Notes under the pieces: generated by a model | What the model saw: the letters and a program-made list of their open reading frames with translations, nothing else | What the model was told of the DNA's origin: nothing | The model's database searches: none | Source: Planctomycetota bacterium | GTDB taxonomy: Bacteria; Planctomycetota; Phycisphaerae; UBA1845 | Assembly (NCBI GenBank): GCA_024280855.1 | Contig: JAJRPG010000112.1 | Coordinates: 50,353-114,352, forward strand | Direction of reading: 5' to 3' | Length of the DNA: 64,000 bases | Translations under genes and position numbers: made by a program | Shown here: positions 29,695-37,773 of the stretch, piece by piece | Position numbering within the stretch: position 1 is the stretch's first letter | Layout of the letters: each line of letters begins with the position of its first letter

Positions 29695-29723
29695 ATTATA
29701 ATCATCGATCAACTAAATCGGAA
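29695..29723 (-). promoter_or_regulatory. Possible sigma70-type promoter for the RND operon
   Basis: On the minus strand a perfect TATAAT (29700-29695) lies 17 nt downstream of TTCCGA (29723-29718), a weak -35 (three of six). Start of transcription would fall about 50 nt before the adaptor ATG. The surrounding DNA is AT-rich. Only the -10 is strong. Confidence 0.35.
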
Positions 29724-29847
29724 GTGATTTTTGTCTTGATACTGTCACAACTTGTCAAAAAACATAGCTGCAATGACTTCAAAGACGAATACACCACCCC
29801 GCCCGGCCACCTGCACGGACGGGGTAAGCCATTGAATAGCGGTACGA

Positions 29848-30339
29848 CTATGCCAAATAATTGGCTAGACAGTCGATCGCCATGGTCCAACCGCCATTGT
29901 GGTCGTTGCGCATCTTCTCGGAAGTGCTGCCTACATGGGTGAGCGTAAGTTCTGTATCGCCATCCACATCCACCAGTTCGATCGTTACTCGCTGGTTTTC
30001 GACTAGCTCTTCGTTGTGGTTCACATTCCAGGTAAATACAATTCGCTCCGGGGGGACAAGCTCGACGAACTCACCATTCATGATCCATTCCCGGCCCTTC
30101 GCATCGTGACCATTCTGTGATTCACTGTCGCAACCGCCAAATTGCTTCATGCAATATCGACCACCCACCTGAGCGTCAATTTCGCAGTGGGTTAACACTT
30201 CTTCCTCCTTAGCCATCCACCATTTTCGGCGCAATTCAGGCTTCAGCCAAGCTTCATACACACGCTCACGAGGCGCACGAATCAACTTTTTGATACACAC
30301 TGTCAGGGCATTCGACGATTGAGGTTCTGCTGAATTCAT
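29848..30339 (-). CDS. AHSA1/SRPBCC-domain protein
   Basis: 163 aa with an AHSA1-like START/SRPBCC fold (Hsp90-activator-homologue family, usually without proven Hsp90 function in bacteria). Signatures: IKKLIRAPRERVYEAWLKPELRRKWW at the N-terminus, GGRYCMKQF, FVELVPPERIVFTW and a C-terminal GGWTMAIDCLANYLA. It overlaps the upstream ArsR gene by 4 nt (30336-30339, ATGA), the classic ArsR-SRPBCC pair in which the regulator controls its partner. It probably binds a small hydrophobic ligand; the ligand is unknown. Confidence 0.88.
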   Translation of the reverse strand: MNSAEPQSSNALTVCIKKLIRAPRERVYEAWLKPELRRKWWMAKEEEVLTHCEIDAQVGGRYCMKQFGGCDSESQNGHDAKGREWIMNGEFVELVPPERIVFTWNVNHNEELVENQRVTIELVDVDGDTELTLTHVGSTSEKMRNDHNGGWTMAIDCLANYLA

Positions 30340-30713
30340 ACGTTTTTCTCCTTATTTTTCACTGTTTTCTTATCATTGCCATTCAAGTTCTCAGGCTGTT
30401 CGAGGAACTCGGCTAAGGCGTCGAGCTGACTCGTCCAATACTGGCGATACGAATCGATCCACGCCGCGGCATCACGCATCGCACCAGCTTGAAGCTTGCA
30501 ACGGCGAACCCGACCCTGCTTATCTTGCGTTACCAGCCCAGCACGCTCTAGCACGCGCAAATGTTTACTCACCGCAGGCCAGGACATGTCGAAAGGCTTG
30601 GCTAACTCCCCAACTGAGGTATCCCCCAACGCCAACCGCCCCAAAATCGCCCGTCGGGTGGGGTCAGCTAAGGCTGAGAAGGTGAGATCGAGTTGGCTAC
30701 CACATTTAACCAT
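30336..30713 (-). CDS. ArsR-family winged-helix transcriptional regulator
   Basis: 125 aa, the normal length. The helix-turn-helix is clear: LTFSALADPTRRAILGRLALG, then SVGELAKPFDMSWPAVSKHLRVLERAGLVTQ. There is no CxC metal site in the recognition helix, so it belongs to the non-metal ArsR group commonly paired with SRPBCC genes. It is translationally coupled to the downstream AHSA1-like gene and probably autoregulatory. An AT-rich stretch of about 60 nt immediately upstream (30714-30775) is the likely promoter/operator region. Confidence 0.9.
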   Translation of the reverse strand: MVKCGSQLDLTFSALADPTRRAILGRLALGDTSVGELAKPFDMSWPAVSKHLRVLERAGLVTQDKQGRVRRCKLQAGAMRDAAAWIDSYRQYWTSQLDALAEFLEQPENLNGNDKKTVKNKEKNV

Positions 30714-30880
30714 CTGGTTAAATATATATCACAAGATAGTCCTTGTCAAATAAAAAGTTGAGAAAGCCTCAAAATAATTACTCGGTAAGACCTGCGGATC
30801 ATTATTGACGCCGGTGTAGGACAACGGTTACTACATAGGAGTCAATGATCTAGAGAAATCCCGGTTGGTGGCCTGCTGAC

Positions 30881-31660
30881 ATGCACGTTTTATTCAATAA
30901 ACATTTTTCCGGCTTGCGCGAAGCCATTGTGGATACTCTTTTCCCCACGCAATGCCTGGTGTGTCGTCGAGATGATTCTGTGATTAAACATGGATTATGT
31001 TCGTCTTGCGATGAGGCAATAACGGCGATTTGTCAGGAGCCTGCATGTCCAACTTGTGGTCGAAGCGTAGCGAAATATGAGGTTAGCCAGAGGATTTGTG
31101 GCGATTGTCGTGGTAAAATACCGCGTGTGAATGGCACGGTACGCGTCGGTCCATATGCTCACGTTATGCAGCCATTGATTAAGGCGTTTAAGTATCAATG
31201 CCAGGAAAATGTCCTAGAGTTGTTTGGCCCGAAACTGGCGAATGTGGTTTTGAAGGCTACATGGTTCAGTCGCGTAGAAGCTATAGCGATTGTGCCGACG
31301 CACTGGCGGCGGAGATTGCGTCGGCCATTCTATGCACCATCATCGCTGGCGGACTATGTGTCTAGAGCGTGTCACTTACCGCTGGCTCCAATTCTAAGGC
31401 GTACGCGATGCGGACCTCATCAAATCGGGTTGAGCTATAAGGCGCGAGTCCAAAATGTGCGCGGCGCATTCGCCCTACGAAAAGGTGTGAAACTTTCGAA
31501 AGCACGCATCTTGCTGATTGACGATGTTAAGACGACCGGGGCTACGATTGAGGAATGCGCTCGTGTGCTTCGCGGAAACGGTGCCACAGAAGTTTACGCG
31601 GCGGTGGCTGCCAGGGCGCAGGGTTCGCCAGGAGATTTCATGAAGAACTCAGCGGTGTAG
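30881..31660 (+). CDS. comF: ComF-family phosphoribosyltransferase-like protein
   Basis: 259 aa. An N-terminal four-Cys zinc region (CLVCRRDD ... CSSC ... CPTC ... CGDC) is followed by a type I PRTase fold with the PRPP-binding loop ILLIDDVKTTGATIEE near residue 210. This is the layout of ComF/GntX proteins, linked in other bacteria to DNA uptake; the enzymatic role is uncertain. No other competence gene is near. The ATG at 30881 has no strong ribosome site. The next gene is an ECF sigma factor after about 165 nt, so it is probably a single-gene transcript. Confidence 0.88.
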   Translation: MHVLFNKHFSGLREAIVDTLFPTQCLVCRRDDSVIKHGLCSSCDEAITAICQEPACPTCGRSVAKYEVSQRICGDCRGKIPRVNGTVRVGPYAHVMQPLIKAFKYQCQENVLELFGPKLANVVLKATWFSRVEAIAIVPTHWRRRLRRPFYAPSSLADYVSRACHLPLAPILRRTRCGPHQIGLSYKARVQNVRGAFALRKGVKLSKARILLIDDVKTTGATIEECARVLRGNGATEVYAAVAARAQGSPGDFMKNSAV

Positions 31661-31826
31661 ATACATTGGGTTGGGCATTCGAGGTGGACACAGATAAATC
31701 AGTGTTTATCCACACTTCTCGTTAAACTGACAAACCGATCCAACCTGGGTTTTGTATAACGTTTGTCCGATGTACAATTAAGGCGAATGTGTTTGGGGAT
31801 GCGGGCTGATACTTAGGGATGGTTTG

Positions 31827-32384
31827 GTGGCTGATAGCACGGATTTTGATTTGATGGTAAAGATTAGCGCAGGCGACGAAAGCGCCTACGCCGAATTTTA
31901 CGATCGCCATGCCGGACGCACTTATGGATTCCTCATGCACATGCTGAAAAATACAAACGAAGCTGAGGATATCTTGCAAGACGTATTTTGGCAGGCCTGG
32001 TCGAAAGCTAAGCAGTACGATTCATCTCGTGGAACACCTATAGCCTGGCTAATTCTAATCGCCCGCTCTCGCGCGTTGGACGGACTTCGACGGAGAAAAA
32101 GGATACCCAGCCCGGTAGAAGAAGTCCCTGACCAAGTTAGTCACGAAGACGCTTCTATAAGTGCGATAGCGTCCGAAAATTCTGAGCGGGCACAACACGC
32201 GATGGAAAATCTTCCGATTGAGCAAAAAAAAGCAATCCAGTTGGCCTTTTTCGACGGATTATCACATAGTGAAATTGCCGAGCGAGAAAAGCTCCCTCTT
32301 GGAACTGTTAAAACCAGAGTCCGTTCCGGCTTAAATAAACTACGCGACACTTTGGTCGCGGGTGAAAAGGGGAGCCATGGCTAG
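31827..32384 (+). CDS. ECF-type RNA polymerase sigma factor
   Basis: About 185 aa. Sigma region 2 (YAEFYDRHAGRTYGFLMHML, EDILQDVFWQAWSKA, ARSRALDGLRRRKR) and region 4 (AIQLAFFDGLSHSEIAERE, LGTVKTRVRSGLNKLRDTL) are clear, with no region 3, as in ECF factors of the SigK/RpoE type. GTG 31827 is preferred because an AGGG lies 8 nt upstream; a TTG one codon earlier is possible. Its end overlaps the ChrR-like gene by 8 nt, so it is co-translated with its likely anti-sigma. Probable regulon members are the DUF4331 and DUF4198 genes just downstream. Confidence 0.92.
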   Translation: MADSTDFDLMVKISAGDESAYAEFYDRHAGRTYGFLMHMLKNTNEAEDILQDVFWQAWSKAKQYDSSRGTPIAWLILIARSRALDGLRRRKRIPSPVEEVPDQVSHEDASISAIASENSERAQHAMENLPIEQKKAIQLAFFDGLSHSEIAEREKLPLGTVKTRVRSGLNKLRDTLVAGEKGSHG

Positions 32385-32961
32385 CGACAACCAACATCAT
32401 GATATCGCTGAACTAGCTGCGTTATACACGGCTGGTGCATTGCTTCCTGATGAAGCCGCCGAATTTGAGGCGAAGCTTGCCCAAGGTGATGCTGACTACG
32501 TTAGGGAATTGCGCCGCCTGTCCCCGGCTATTGAGACGTTGGCAGATTCAGCATCTCCGGTGAAACCGCCGGCGCATGTTAAAGAAAATTTGCTGAAAAG
32601 AATTAATGACTCCCGCGGGCAAGAGACGGAACAGCCATTTTATTTTCAAAATAATAACGAGAGTGAGTGGGCAGGCATAGGCATACCCGGTGCCAGCGTG
32701 CGCACGCTATTCATCGACCGGGAGCGAAAATATAAGACGTTCCTACTACGCATGGAGCCTGGATGCGAGATTCCTGCTCACCCACATCCTGACGCTGAAG
32801 AATGCTATATTATTGAAGGTGACATTAGCACAGCTGGACAGATCCTCACGGCTGGCGATTACATGCGCGCGCCAGCGGGAACTCAACATGGCCGATCGTT
32901 CACTCGGAATGGTTGCCTTATGCTACTTACTGCCGGTCTTAATGAACATGAACTAAACTAA
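32377..32961 (+). CDS. ChrR-like cupin anti-sigma factor
   Basis: 194 aa from ATG 32377, which has GGGGAG just upstream and overlaps the sigma stop by 8 nt. The N-terminal anti-sigma helices (HHDIAELAALYTAGALLPDEAAEFE) are followed by a C-terminal cupin (FLLRMEPGCEIPAHPHPDAEECYIIEGD, then GDYMRAPAGTQHGRS) with His/Glu metal ligands. In ChrR of Rhodobacter, the anti-sigma domain uses a zinc site and the cupin senses singlet oxygen or organic hydroperoxide. Here the N-terminal His are present, but no HxxxCxxC motif is seen, so zinc binding by that domain is doubtful. It likely holds the upstream ECF factor inactive. Confidence 0.85.
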   Translation: MASDNQHHDIAELAALYTAGALLPDEAAEFEAKLAQGDADYVRELRRLSPAIETLADSASPVKPPAHVKENLLKRINDSRGQETEQPFYFQNNNESEWAGIGIPGASVRTLFIDRERKYKTFLLRMEPGCEIPAHPHPDAEECYIIEGDISTAGQILTAGDYMRAPAGTQHGRSFTRNGCLMLLTAGLNEHELN

Positions 32962-33429
32962 TTCCCCGCTCACTTTCTAAACCAGACGACAACTCTTAGC
33001 ATCCTGCAGTTCTAAAATTTTATTTTCGTAGTTCGAAGAATTAAATGCCGTCTTGATGGCACTATTCGATGATAAATTTATTTGTATATTTTTCGCCCAT
33101 ATATCTATGCCGTCTAATAGAACTTTGATTCTCCTGCGCGCAAAGACATCCGTCTAAGAGCTATACGAAGCCAAATCCCTGATGGTTCAGAAAAAGAAGA
33201 AAGTTTCCCCCATAACGTCAATTCGATTTAGTGACGACGCTTTCGTTCAAACTATTCGCTAATCTCAACACTCATTTTTCTATCTGCAAAAATATATTTA
33301 TCATAGCTAAATCCAATGTACTCGACCAAACGTATTTCAGGGTAACGTGTCGCGACGTGTCATTTTTGGGGGGAGGTCGCGTGATCATCCCTGTGGGTAA
33401 CATTATCGAATGCAATTGGATAAAAGATC
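32962..33429. other. Gene-free AT-rich interval before the DUF4331 gene
   Basis: No convincing gene. Short open frames here lack ribosome sites and family likeness. Near the right end a direct repeat of ACGTGTC occurs (about 33342 and 33353), followed by GTGATCATCCCTGTGGG around 33380, which could be part of an ECF-type promoter for the DUF4331 gene. The rest shows nothing I can interpret. Confidence 0.4.
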
Positions 33430-33768
33430 ATGAATGCAAAGATTAAAATATCAACATGTTTTGGATTGGGGTTGTTCGCTACCTCTGTGGGAATCGCAAT
33501 GGCTGCGAGTCATAGCGATGCGCCGGTTATCAAACAAGACCCGCAGGCTAACATTACAGATGTCTATGCTTTTATCGGGGAAAAATATGATGACCCCAGC
33601 GAGAAGATGCTCAACGTTATCGTGCAGGTACGTCCTTTTTCTGAGCCTGGCGATGGACCACACTACGAGCGTTTTGCGGACGATGCACGATATAGTATTC
33701 ACTTAGCTAACCCTACGACGGGCGAAACGCTGAGACAATACGACTTCTTTTTCTCTGGCGTAAACTAA
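33430..33768 (+). CDS. DUF4331 protein, 5' part, interrupted by an in-frame stop
   Basis: A signal peptide (STCFGLGLFATSVGIAMAAS) and the start of a DUF4331 domain (HSDAPVIKQDPQANITDVYA, typical of the family), 112 codons. It ends at TAA 33766-33768 after YDFFFSGVN. The same frame continues directly with GYKNPDTLLSYGLGTEAGPI, which matches the family's next block, so the TAA most likely replaces a Tyr codon (TAC or TAT). The whole gene would be 33430-34953, about 507 aa. Exported; function of the family unknown. It lies downstream of the ECF/ChrR-like pair, a common neighbourhood for DUF4331. Either a nonsense mutation or a base-call error. Confidence 0.8.
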   Translation: MNAKIKISTCFGLGLFATSVGIAMAASHSDAPVIKQDPQANITDVYAFIGEKYDDPSEKMLNVIVQVRPFSEPGDGPHYERFADDARYSIHLANPTTGETLRQYDFFFSGVN

Positions 33769-33804
33769 GGATACAAGAACCCTGACACACTGCTGTCATA
33801 TGGA

Positions 33805-34953
33805 TTGGGTACGGAAGCTGGTCCCATTCAAATCATTGGCGACTCCCGTCAGAATTACACGCAAACCTACATGGTCCGCGTCAAAAAGGCCGTTGATTCT
33901 GAAGAAGGTAACGAGTCTAAGGAAGGTAAATCCCACCGCACACGTTTAGGTGCAAGCCGCGTATTAGCCAGGAAGTTGGTCGTGGCTCCGCCAAACGCTG
34001 GCGCAAACGTTACGCCTTTGTATAACGATGCCAATGGTGTGGCCATTTCCGGTGCTGCGGACTTGGCATCGCTTGATAGCTATACTCGGCAGGCGATTCA
34101 TGCGTTGCCATCTGGCGAAGTCGTATTCGCTGGCCCGCGTGATGACGGTTTCTACTCTGATATTCCAGGCGTATTTGACCTGCTGAACATTCGCATACTT
34201 GATAATAATGGAACACTGGCCGATGGACTCGGACAAGACGGAAACGGTGTTGATGGCTTCAAAGGCTTCAATGTACTATCGTTCGGGATTCAAATCCCGG
34301 TAGCGAACCTACCTACTTCTGCTTTCAATAGTGTATTTTTCGGCGAACAAACGGGCATCGGCGCTTACGCTTCTGTTAGTCGCCGGGCGGTTCGCATCCT
34401 GCGACAAGATGGTACACGCCGTGGCGCGGGGCGATGGATTCAGGTTAATCGTATGGGTAATCCATTGTTCAACGAAGGCTTTGTCGCATTACGAGATAAG
34501 GATCGCTACAATCGTATGTCACCTACAGATGACAATGATATGTTTGCAACCTACGCCGAAAATCCTGAGCTTGGATTTCTGCTCAACTTCGTACACGGTA
34601 CTTCCATAGTTGAGACCGGTCGGGCGGATTTGGTCAACATTTTTATCCCTGATGTTCTCCGCGTAGTTACCACAACCAGTCCTGTCACATTGCCAGGTCA
34701 GACTGGATTCAGTCGCCTGGGCTTTATTGGTGCAGACACCACCGACGGCGTGTCTAGCGGGTTCCCCAATGGCCGAAGATTTGGCGACGACGTGGTTGAC
34801 ATCGCGCTAACCGCATTGGTTAGTGGTCCAACTTATAGCACCATCACGGTCGTTGGCGACAACGTGCCCAGTAATGACGTGGCGTTTCCACAGGTATTTC
34901 CATACTCGGGAACACCGCACTCTGGTACGAACAACAGTAAAGATTCGAACTAA
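33805..34953 (+). CDS. DUF4331 protein, 3' part after the in-frame stop
   Basis: Same frame as the 33430 part; coding can be read from 33769. The nominal TTG at 33805 is not a credible start, since it sits inside a conserved block. It contains the remaining DUF4331 features: VFAGPRDDGFYSDIPGVFDL, GFNVLSFGIQIPVANL, a W-I-Q-VNRMGNPLFNE block and a C-terminal PDVLRV ... GRRFGDDVVDIALTAL region. No other lesion was seen, which argues that the stop is recent or artefactual. A probable terminator follows at 34966. Confidence 0.78.
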   Translation: MGTEAGPIQIIGDSRQNYTQTYMVRVKKAVDSEEGNESKEGKSHRTRLGASRVLARKLVVAPPNAGANVTPLYNDANGVAISGAADLASLDSYTRQAIHALPSGEVVFAGPRDDGFYSDIPGVFDLLNIRILDNNGTLADGLGQDGNGVDGFKGFNVLSFGIQIPVANLPTSAFNSVFFGEQTGIGAYASVSRRAVRILRQDGTRRGAGRWIQVNRMGNPLFNEGFVALRDKDRYNRMSPTDDNDMFATYAENPELGFLLNFVHGTSIVETGRADLVNIFIPDVLRVVTTTSPVTLPGQTGFSRLGFIGADTTDGVSSGFPNGRRFGDDVVDIALTALVSGPTYSTITVVGDNVPSNDVAFPQVFPYSGTPHSGTNNSKDSN

Positions 34954-34965
34954 GAGGCGAGGGAG

Positions 34966-35030
34966 CGAGGTTGAGGGTTCCGTGGAGGTATAACCGCTTT
35001 CATGGGCCCTCTTCCTCGGTCTTTTATTTT
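34966..35030 (+). terminator. Probable Rho-independent terminator of the DUF4331 gene
   Basis: Positions 34966-34980 pair with 35004-35018 (CGAGG and GAGGG arms, with two U-U mismatches and two G-U pairs), leaving a loop of about 23 nt. CTTTTATTTT follows immediately. It lies 13 nt past the stop codon. The long loop lowers confidence. Confidence 0.5.
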
Positions 35031-35095
35031 GATTCGCCGTGATAAAAGACAGAAAGTTTCGAACCAGTTTACTTCTTCTATTAGGATTTTATGAC

Positions 35096-35902
35096 ATGAA
35101 AACGACACTGATTACCTTAGCTATTTTCGCGCAACTATCGAGCTTCTCAATGGCCCACGAATTCTGGATCGAGCCTGAAGCCTATCAATCTCATCCTGGC
35201 AGCGTGGTGCGTATCGGGCTTCGATTTGGCGAGCGGTTCGCGGGAAATGTCATGCCAAGGGTCGATGACATCATCGAGAAATTTAGTTCTACAGGCCCCG
35301 TTAGCACCAAACCAATTGTGGGGCGATCAGGTGCGACAACGAGCTTTGCACGCTTTGAAACACCCGGCATGTATACGCTAGGATATCGTAGCTTACGCAC
35401 GCACAATTGCATGGACGCCCCACGTTTTGAATCGTATTTACAGGTAGAAGGATTGCAGTCGATCGTCTCTGAGCGGGAAAAACTATCTGAGCAGAATAAG
35501 CCTGGGCTTGAAGTATTTTCACGATGCGCAAAATCCCTCCTGTCAATCGGCTCGAATGATGGCCGAGGGTTTAACCGCGTCCTGGGCTTTCCTTTGGAAA
35601 TCATTCCTCTAGCTAACCCATATAAAATTGAAGCGGGAAGCGCGCTGCCAGCAAGAGTATTGTTGCATGGCAAGCCATTACCTCATGCCAAGGTCATAGC
35701 GGTGAGTCAGCGCGATCACAAAAAATTGTATTCAGCGATGACTGACGATGCGGGTGTTGTGCGATTTAACATGACCGATCAAGGCCCGTGGATGTTCACG
35801 ACTATTCATATGTTGCGCGCCCCTGAGGACGTCGATGCTGACTGGGAAAGCCTATGGGCGTCGCTTACTTTTGAACTAGCGGCTAAGGATAGTAACGAGT
35901 AA
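35096..35902 (+). CDS. DUF4198 domain-containing exported protein
   Basis: 268 aa from ATG 35096, chosen because AGGA lies 9 nt upstream and the signal peptide MKTTLITLAIFAQLSSFSMA begins there; an upstream GTG at 35039 would bury the leader. The mature protein begins AHEFWIEPEAYQSHPGSVV, the hallmark start of DUF4198 proteins (periplasmic, beta-rich, often linked to nickel or cobalt uptake or TonB systems). A C-terminal Ig-like part follows (GSALPARVLLHGKPLPHAKV, DDAGVVRFNM). It sits after the ECF/ChrR/DUF4331 group and may share its control. The function here is not established. Confidence 0.85.
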   Translation: MKTTLITLAIFAQLSSFSMAHEFWIEPEAYQSHPGSVVRIGLRFGERFAGNVMPRVDDIIEKFSSTGPVSTKPIVGRSGATTSFARFETPGMYTLGYRSLRTHNCMDAPRFESYLQVEGLQSIVSEREKLSEQNKPGLEVFSRCAKSLLSIGSNDGRGFNRVLGFPLEIIPLANPYKIEAGSALPARVLLHGKPLPHAKVIAVSQRDHKKLYSAMTDDAGVVRFNMTDQGPWMFTTIHMLRAPEDVDADWESLWASLTFELAAKDSNE

Positions 35903-35909
35903 ATCGAAG

Positions 35910-37442
35910 CTAAAAAGCGGCTCGTTCAGGCAAACTATCATAGAGTAACAGACAGGTTTGTTCATACCACTCCTGCCCCCAATGATGATAGCCATGCATG
36001 AGCAGGGCGGCTTGGGCTATGGGGGTTAGCTGCGGCGAACGACAAATGAAGGGGATGATTTCGTCCGGGGTGTCAGGCACGAAAACGAGTTTTACATGTT
36101 CCTGCTCCAAAGCGCCGCAATCGAAACGTTTTTCGATGTCTTGTTTGGTGATAGACAATTGAGTAGCGAGCATTAGCTCTGGTTGCCTCATTGACGTATC
36201 ACAAGCCAAGCCAATAACGCAAAGCGGCTGACATTCTTTATGCTTGACAAGTAATTCTTCATTAAGCTCTCGCAGGCCGCATCCGACGACATCTACGTTT
36301 TGTGATTCCCGGTCCTTTTCCTCTAACATTCCGCCGATGGTATGAATCCACCCTGCGTGGTACATGACAGAATTATTTCGCAAACCAAAAACGATGAACC
36401 CATCAGCCGTGACTGGAACAACACTAATACCTAAAGCATCGGCGAATATTTTATTCTCGACAGATAGTTCATGATACACCCGACTAAGATTCGTGCCCAC
36501 GAAATCGCGATAGCATGTCGGGCTAAGTGTCAGGGTTAGAGCGTCGTGACGATCTTTCATTGACACTAACCGGATCAACTCGCCGTTGAAAAGTTGTCGC
36601 TGATTATCCTGTGCGCGGCACTTTGCGTCTTCCCATGTTTTGGTAATATGCTCGACGGCTGCTGGCGAATAGGCCTGCGGGGTGTCCTGCCATTGGCACA
36701 GTATTTGCGATGAAGTAAACGGCTTTAAAATAGCTATCGTAAAAGGTGATCTTGTCATCGTTGGTGCATCTTTCGAAGTGGTCGAGTCTTTTACCAGGCG
36801 GTGCTTCGGGCGATAGGCGACTAGCCTGAGAACCAACAAAGCCCAAGCTGGCATGGTGCAAACGGTAGCTATCATCGCAAATTCTAGCGGCCCATTGACT
36901 TGATAGCCTTCTTCATTCAGCAGCGTAGTGGGCGCAAAACCTAACCCCTGAGCCGCGCCAATGAAACCTAACGCGATGGAAACGCCAGCCATGAATGTGA
37001 TGATAGCGCTGACTTCGCCTTGTTTCATGGGCCAACGCGAGCCGAAGGCGATAGCAGAAACGCCTAGCCAAAGATGCCCAGCGGTGGCGATAATGATTGA
37101 GAGCAAAATGCAGGCGTCAAGTAAGGATAATGTATTGCCGGCGGAGAGCATCGCGTTCGTACCAAGAAGCGTCGCGGCTATGCAGAAAACATTTCCCGCA
37201 ACAATCGCCCATCGGGCTGTTGAGGTCATACTTGAAGAGGTGTAATACGCGGCTAATTCGTCCGCGTCGATATCCCAGCCACATGTGGGGCATTTGTCAC
37301 TTGTTGTGCCGATTAAATTGTACTGGCATTCAGGGCAGAGCAGGTCTATATCACCGCTGGTTATATAATGACTTAGATTGCCTGGGCTGTGCTTTGGCAA
37401 ATCATGGGATGGCTGTGATATAGCATCTAGTATGGCAAGCAT
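35910..37442 (-). CDS. Zinc-ribbon, polytopic membrane protein with Nudix-like C-terminal domain
   Basis: 510 aa with an unusual combination. Residues about 35-62 form a zinc ribbon (LLCPECQYNL ... DKCPTCGWDID). Four hydrophobic segments follow (about 77-220: RWAIVAGNVFCIAATLL, LSLLDACILLSIIIA, EVSAIITFMAGVSIAL, AMIATVCTMPAWALLV). The last about 270 residues look like a Nudix hydrolase: TIGGMLE, then an insertion, then GLRELNEEL, which keeps the REL-EE core but lengthens the loop compared with the canonical Nudix box. Nudix enzymes hydrolyse nucleoside-diphosphate-linked compounds; the substrate here is unknown. The neighbour at 37499 also has a zinc ribbon plus a membrane helix. Nudix assignment is moderate. 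Confidence 0.75.
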   Translation of the reverse strand: MLAILDAISQPSHDLPKHSPGNLSHYITSGDIDLLCPECQYNLIGTTSDKCPTCGWDIDADELAAYYTSSSMTSTARWAIVAGNVFCIAATLLGTNAMLSAGNTLSLLDACILLSIIIATAGHLWLGVSAIAFGSRWPMKQGEVSAIITFMAGVSIALGFIGAAQGLGFAPTTLLNEEGYQVNGPLEFAMIATVCTMPAWALLVLRLVAYRPKHRLVKDSTTSKDAPTMTRSPFTIAILKPFTSSQILCQWQDTPQAYSPAAVEHITKTWEDAKCRAQDNQRQLFNGELIRLVSMKDRHDALTLTLSPTCYRDFVGTNLSRVYHELSVENKIFADALGISVVPVTADGFIVFGLRNNSVMYHAGWIHTIGGMLEEKDRESQNVDVVGCGLRELNEELLVKHKECQPLCVIGLACDTSMRQPELMLATQLSITKQDIEKRFDCGALEQEHVKLVFVPDTPDEIIPFICRSPQLTPIAQAALLMHGYHHWGQEWYEQTCLLLYDSLPERAAF

Positions 37443-37498
37443 CCTTTCTTGCGCTCGGCTGGTCGCTTTGTGTGCCTACTAACAGTCTGACGCTCGCA

Positions 37499-37735
37499 TT
37501 AAAATACCAGGAACATCAATATGCTCAGAATAACAAGCATCGCAGCTATGGTCCATATTTTTTTTTGCGTGCGCTGACGTGGATCAACTGGGATAATCCA
37601 ATCGCCGCAATAAGGGCACTGCTGCGTATCCTCATGGACCTCCTCGTGACAGGAAGGGCAGGACAAACAGACGTCGTCCTCATCCCCTTCGTCCTCGATC
37701 CATTCATCCTCTTCAAAGTCAAGGTCTATACTCAT
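37499..37735 (-). CDS. Small zinc-ribbon membrane protein
   Basis: 78 aa. A very acidic N-terminus (DLDFEEDEWIEDEGDEDD), a zinc ribbon with two CxxC pairs (CPSCHEEV and CPYCGDW), and one C-terminal membrane helix (IAAMLVILSILMFLVF). It would be a tail-anchored protein with the ribbon in the cytoplasm. Same strand as the zinc-ribbon/Nudix gene, 56 nt upstream of it. Small proteins of this shape are common in planctomycetes; the function is not known. Confidence 0.7.
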   Translation of the reverse strand: MSIDLDFEEDEWIEDEGDEDDVCLSCPSCHEEVHEDTQQCPYCGDWIIPVDPRQRTQKKIWTIAAMLVILSILMFLVF

Positions 37736-37773
37736 GTTGATTGCTACTTTTTGCGTGATAACAATTAGCCAGG

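Noticed and set aside
33231..33446. 71-codon open frame overlapping the DUF4331 start
   Set aside because: AT-rich, no ribosome site, and it overlaps a better-supported gene.
33805..33807. TTG as an independent start for the second DUF4331 part
   Set aside because: It falls inside a conserved family block, and the frame is continuous with the upstream part across one TAA.
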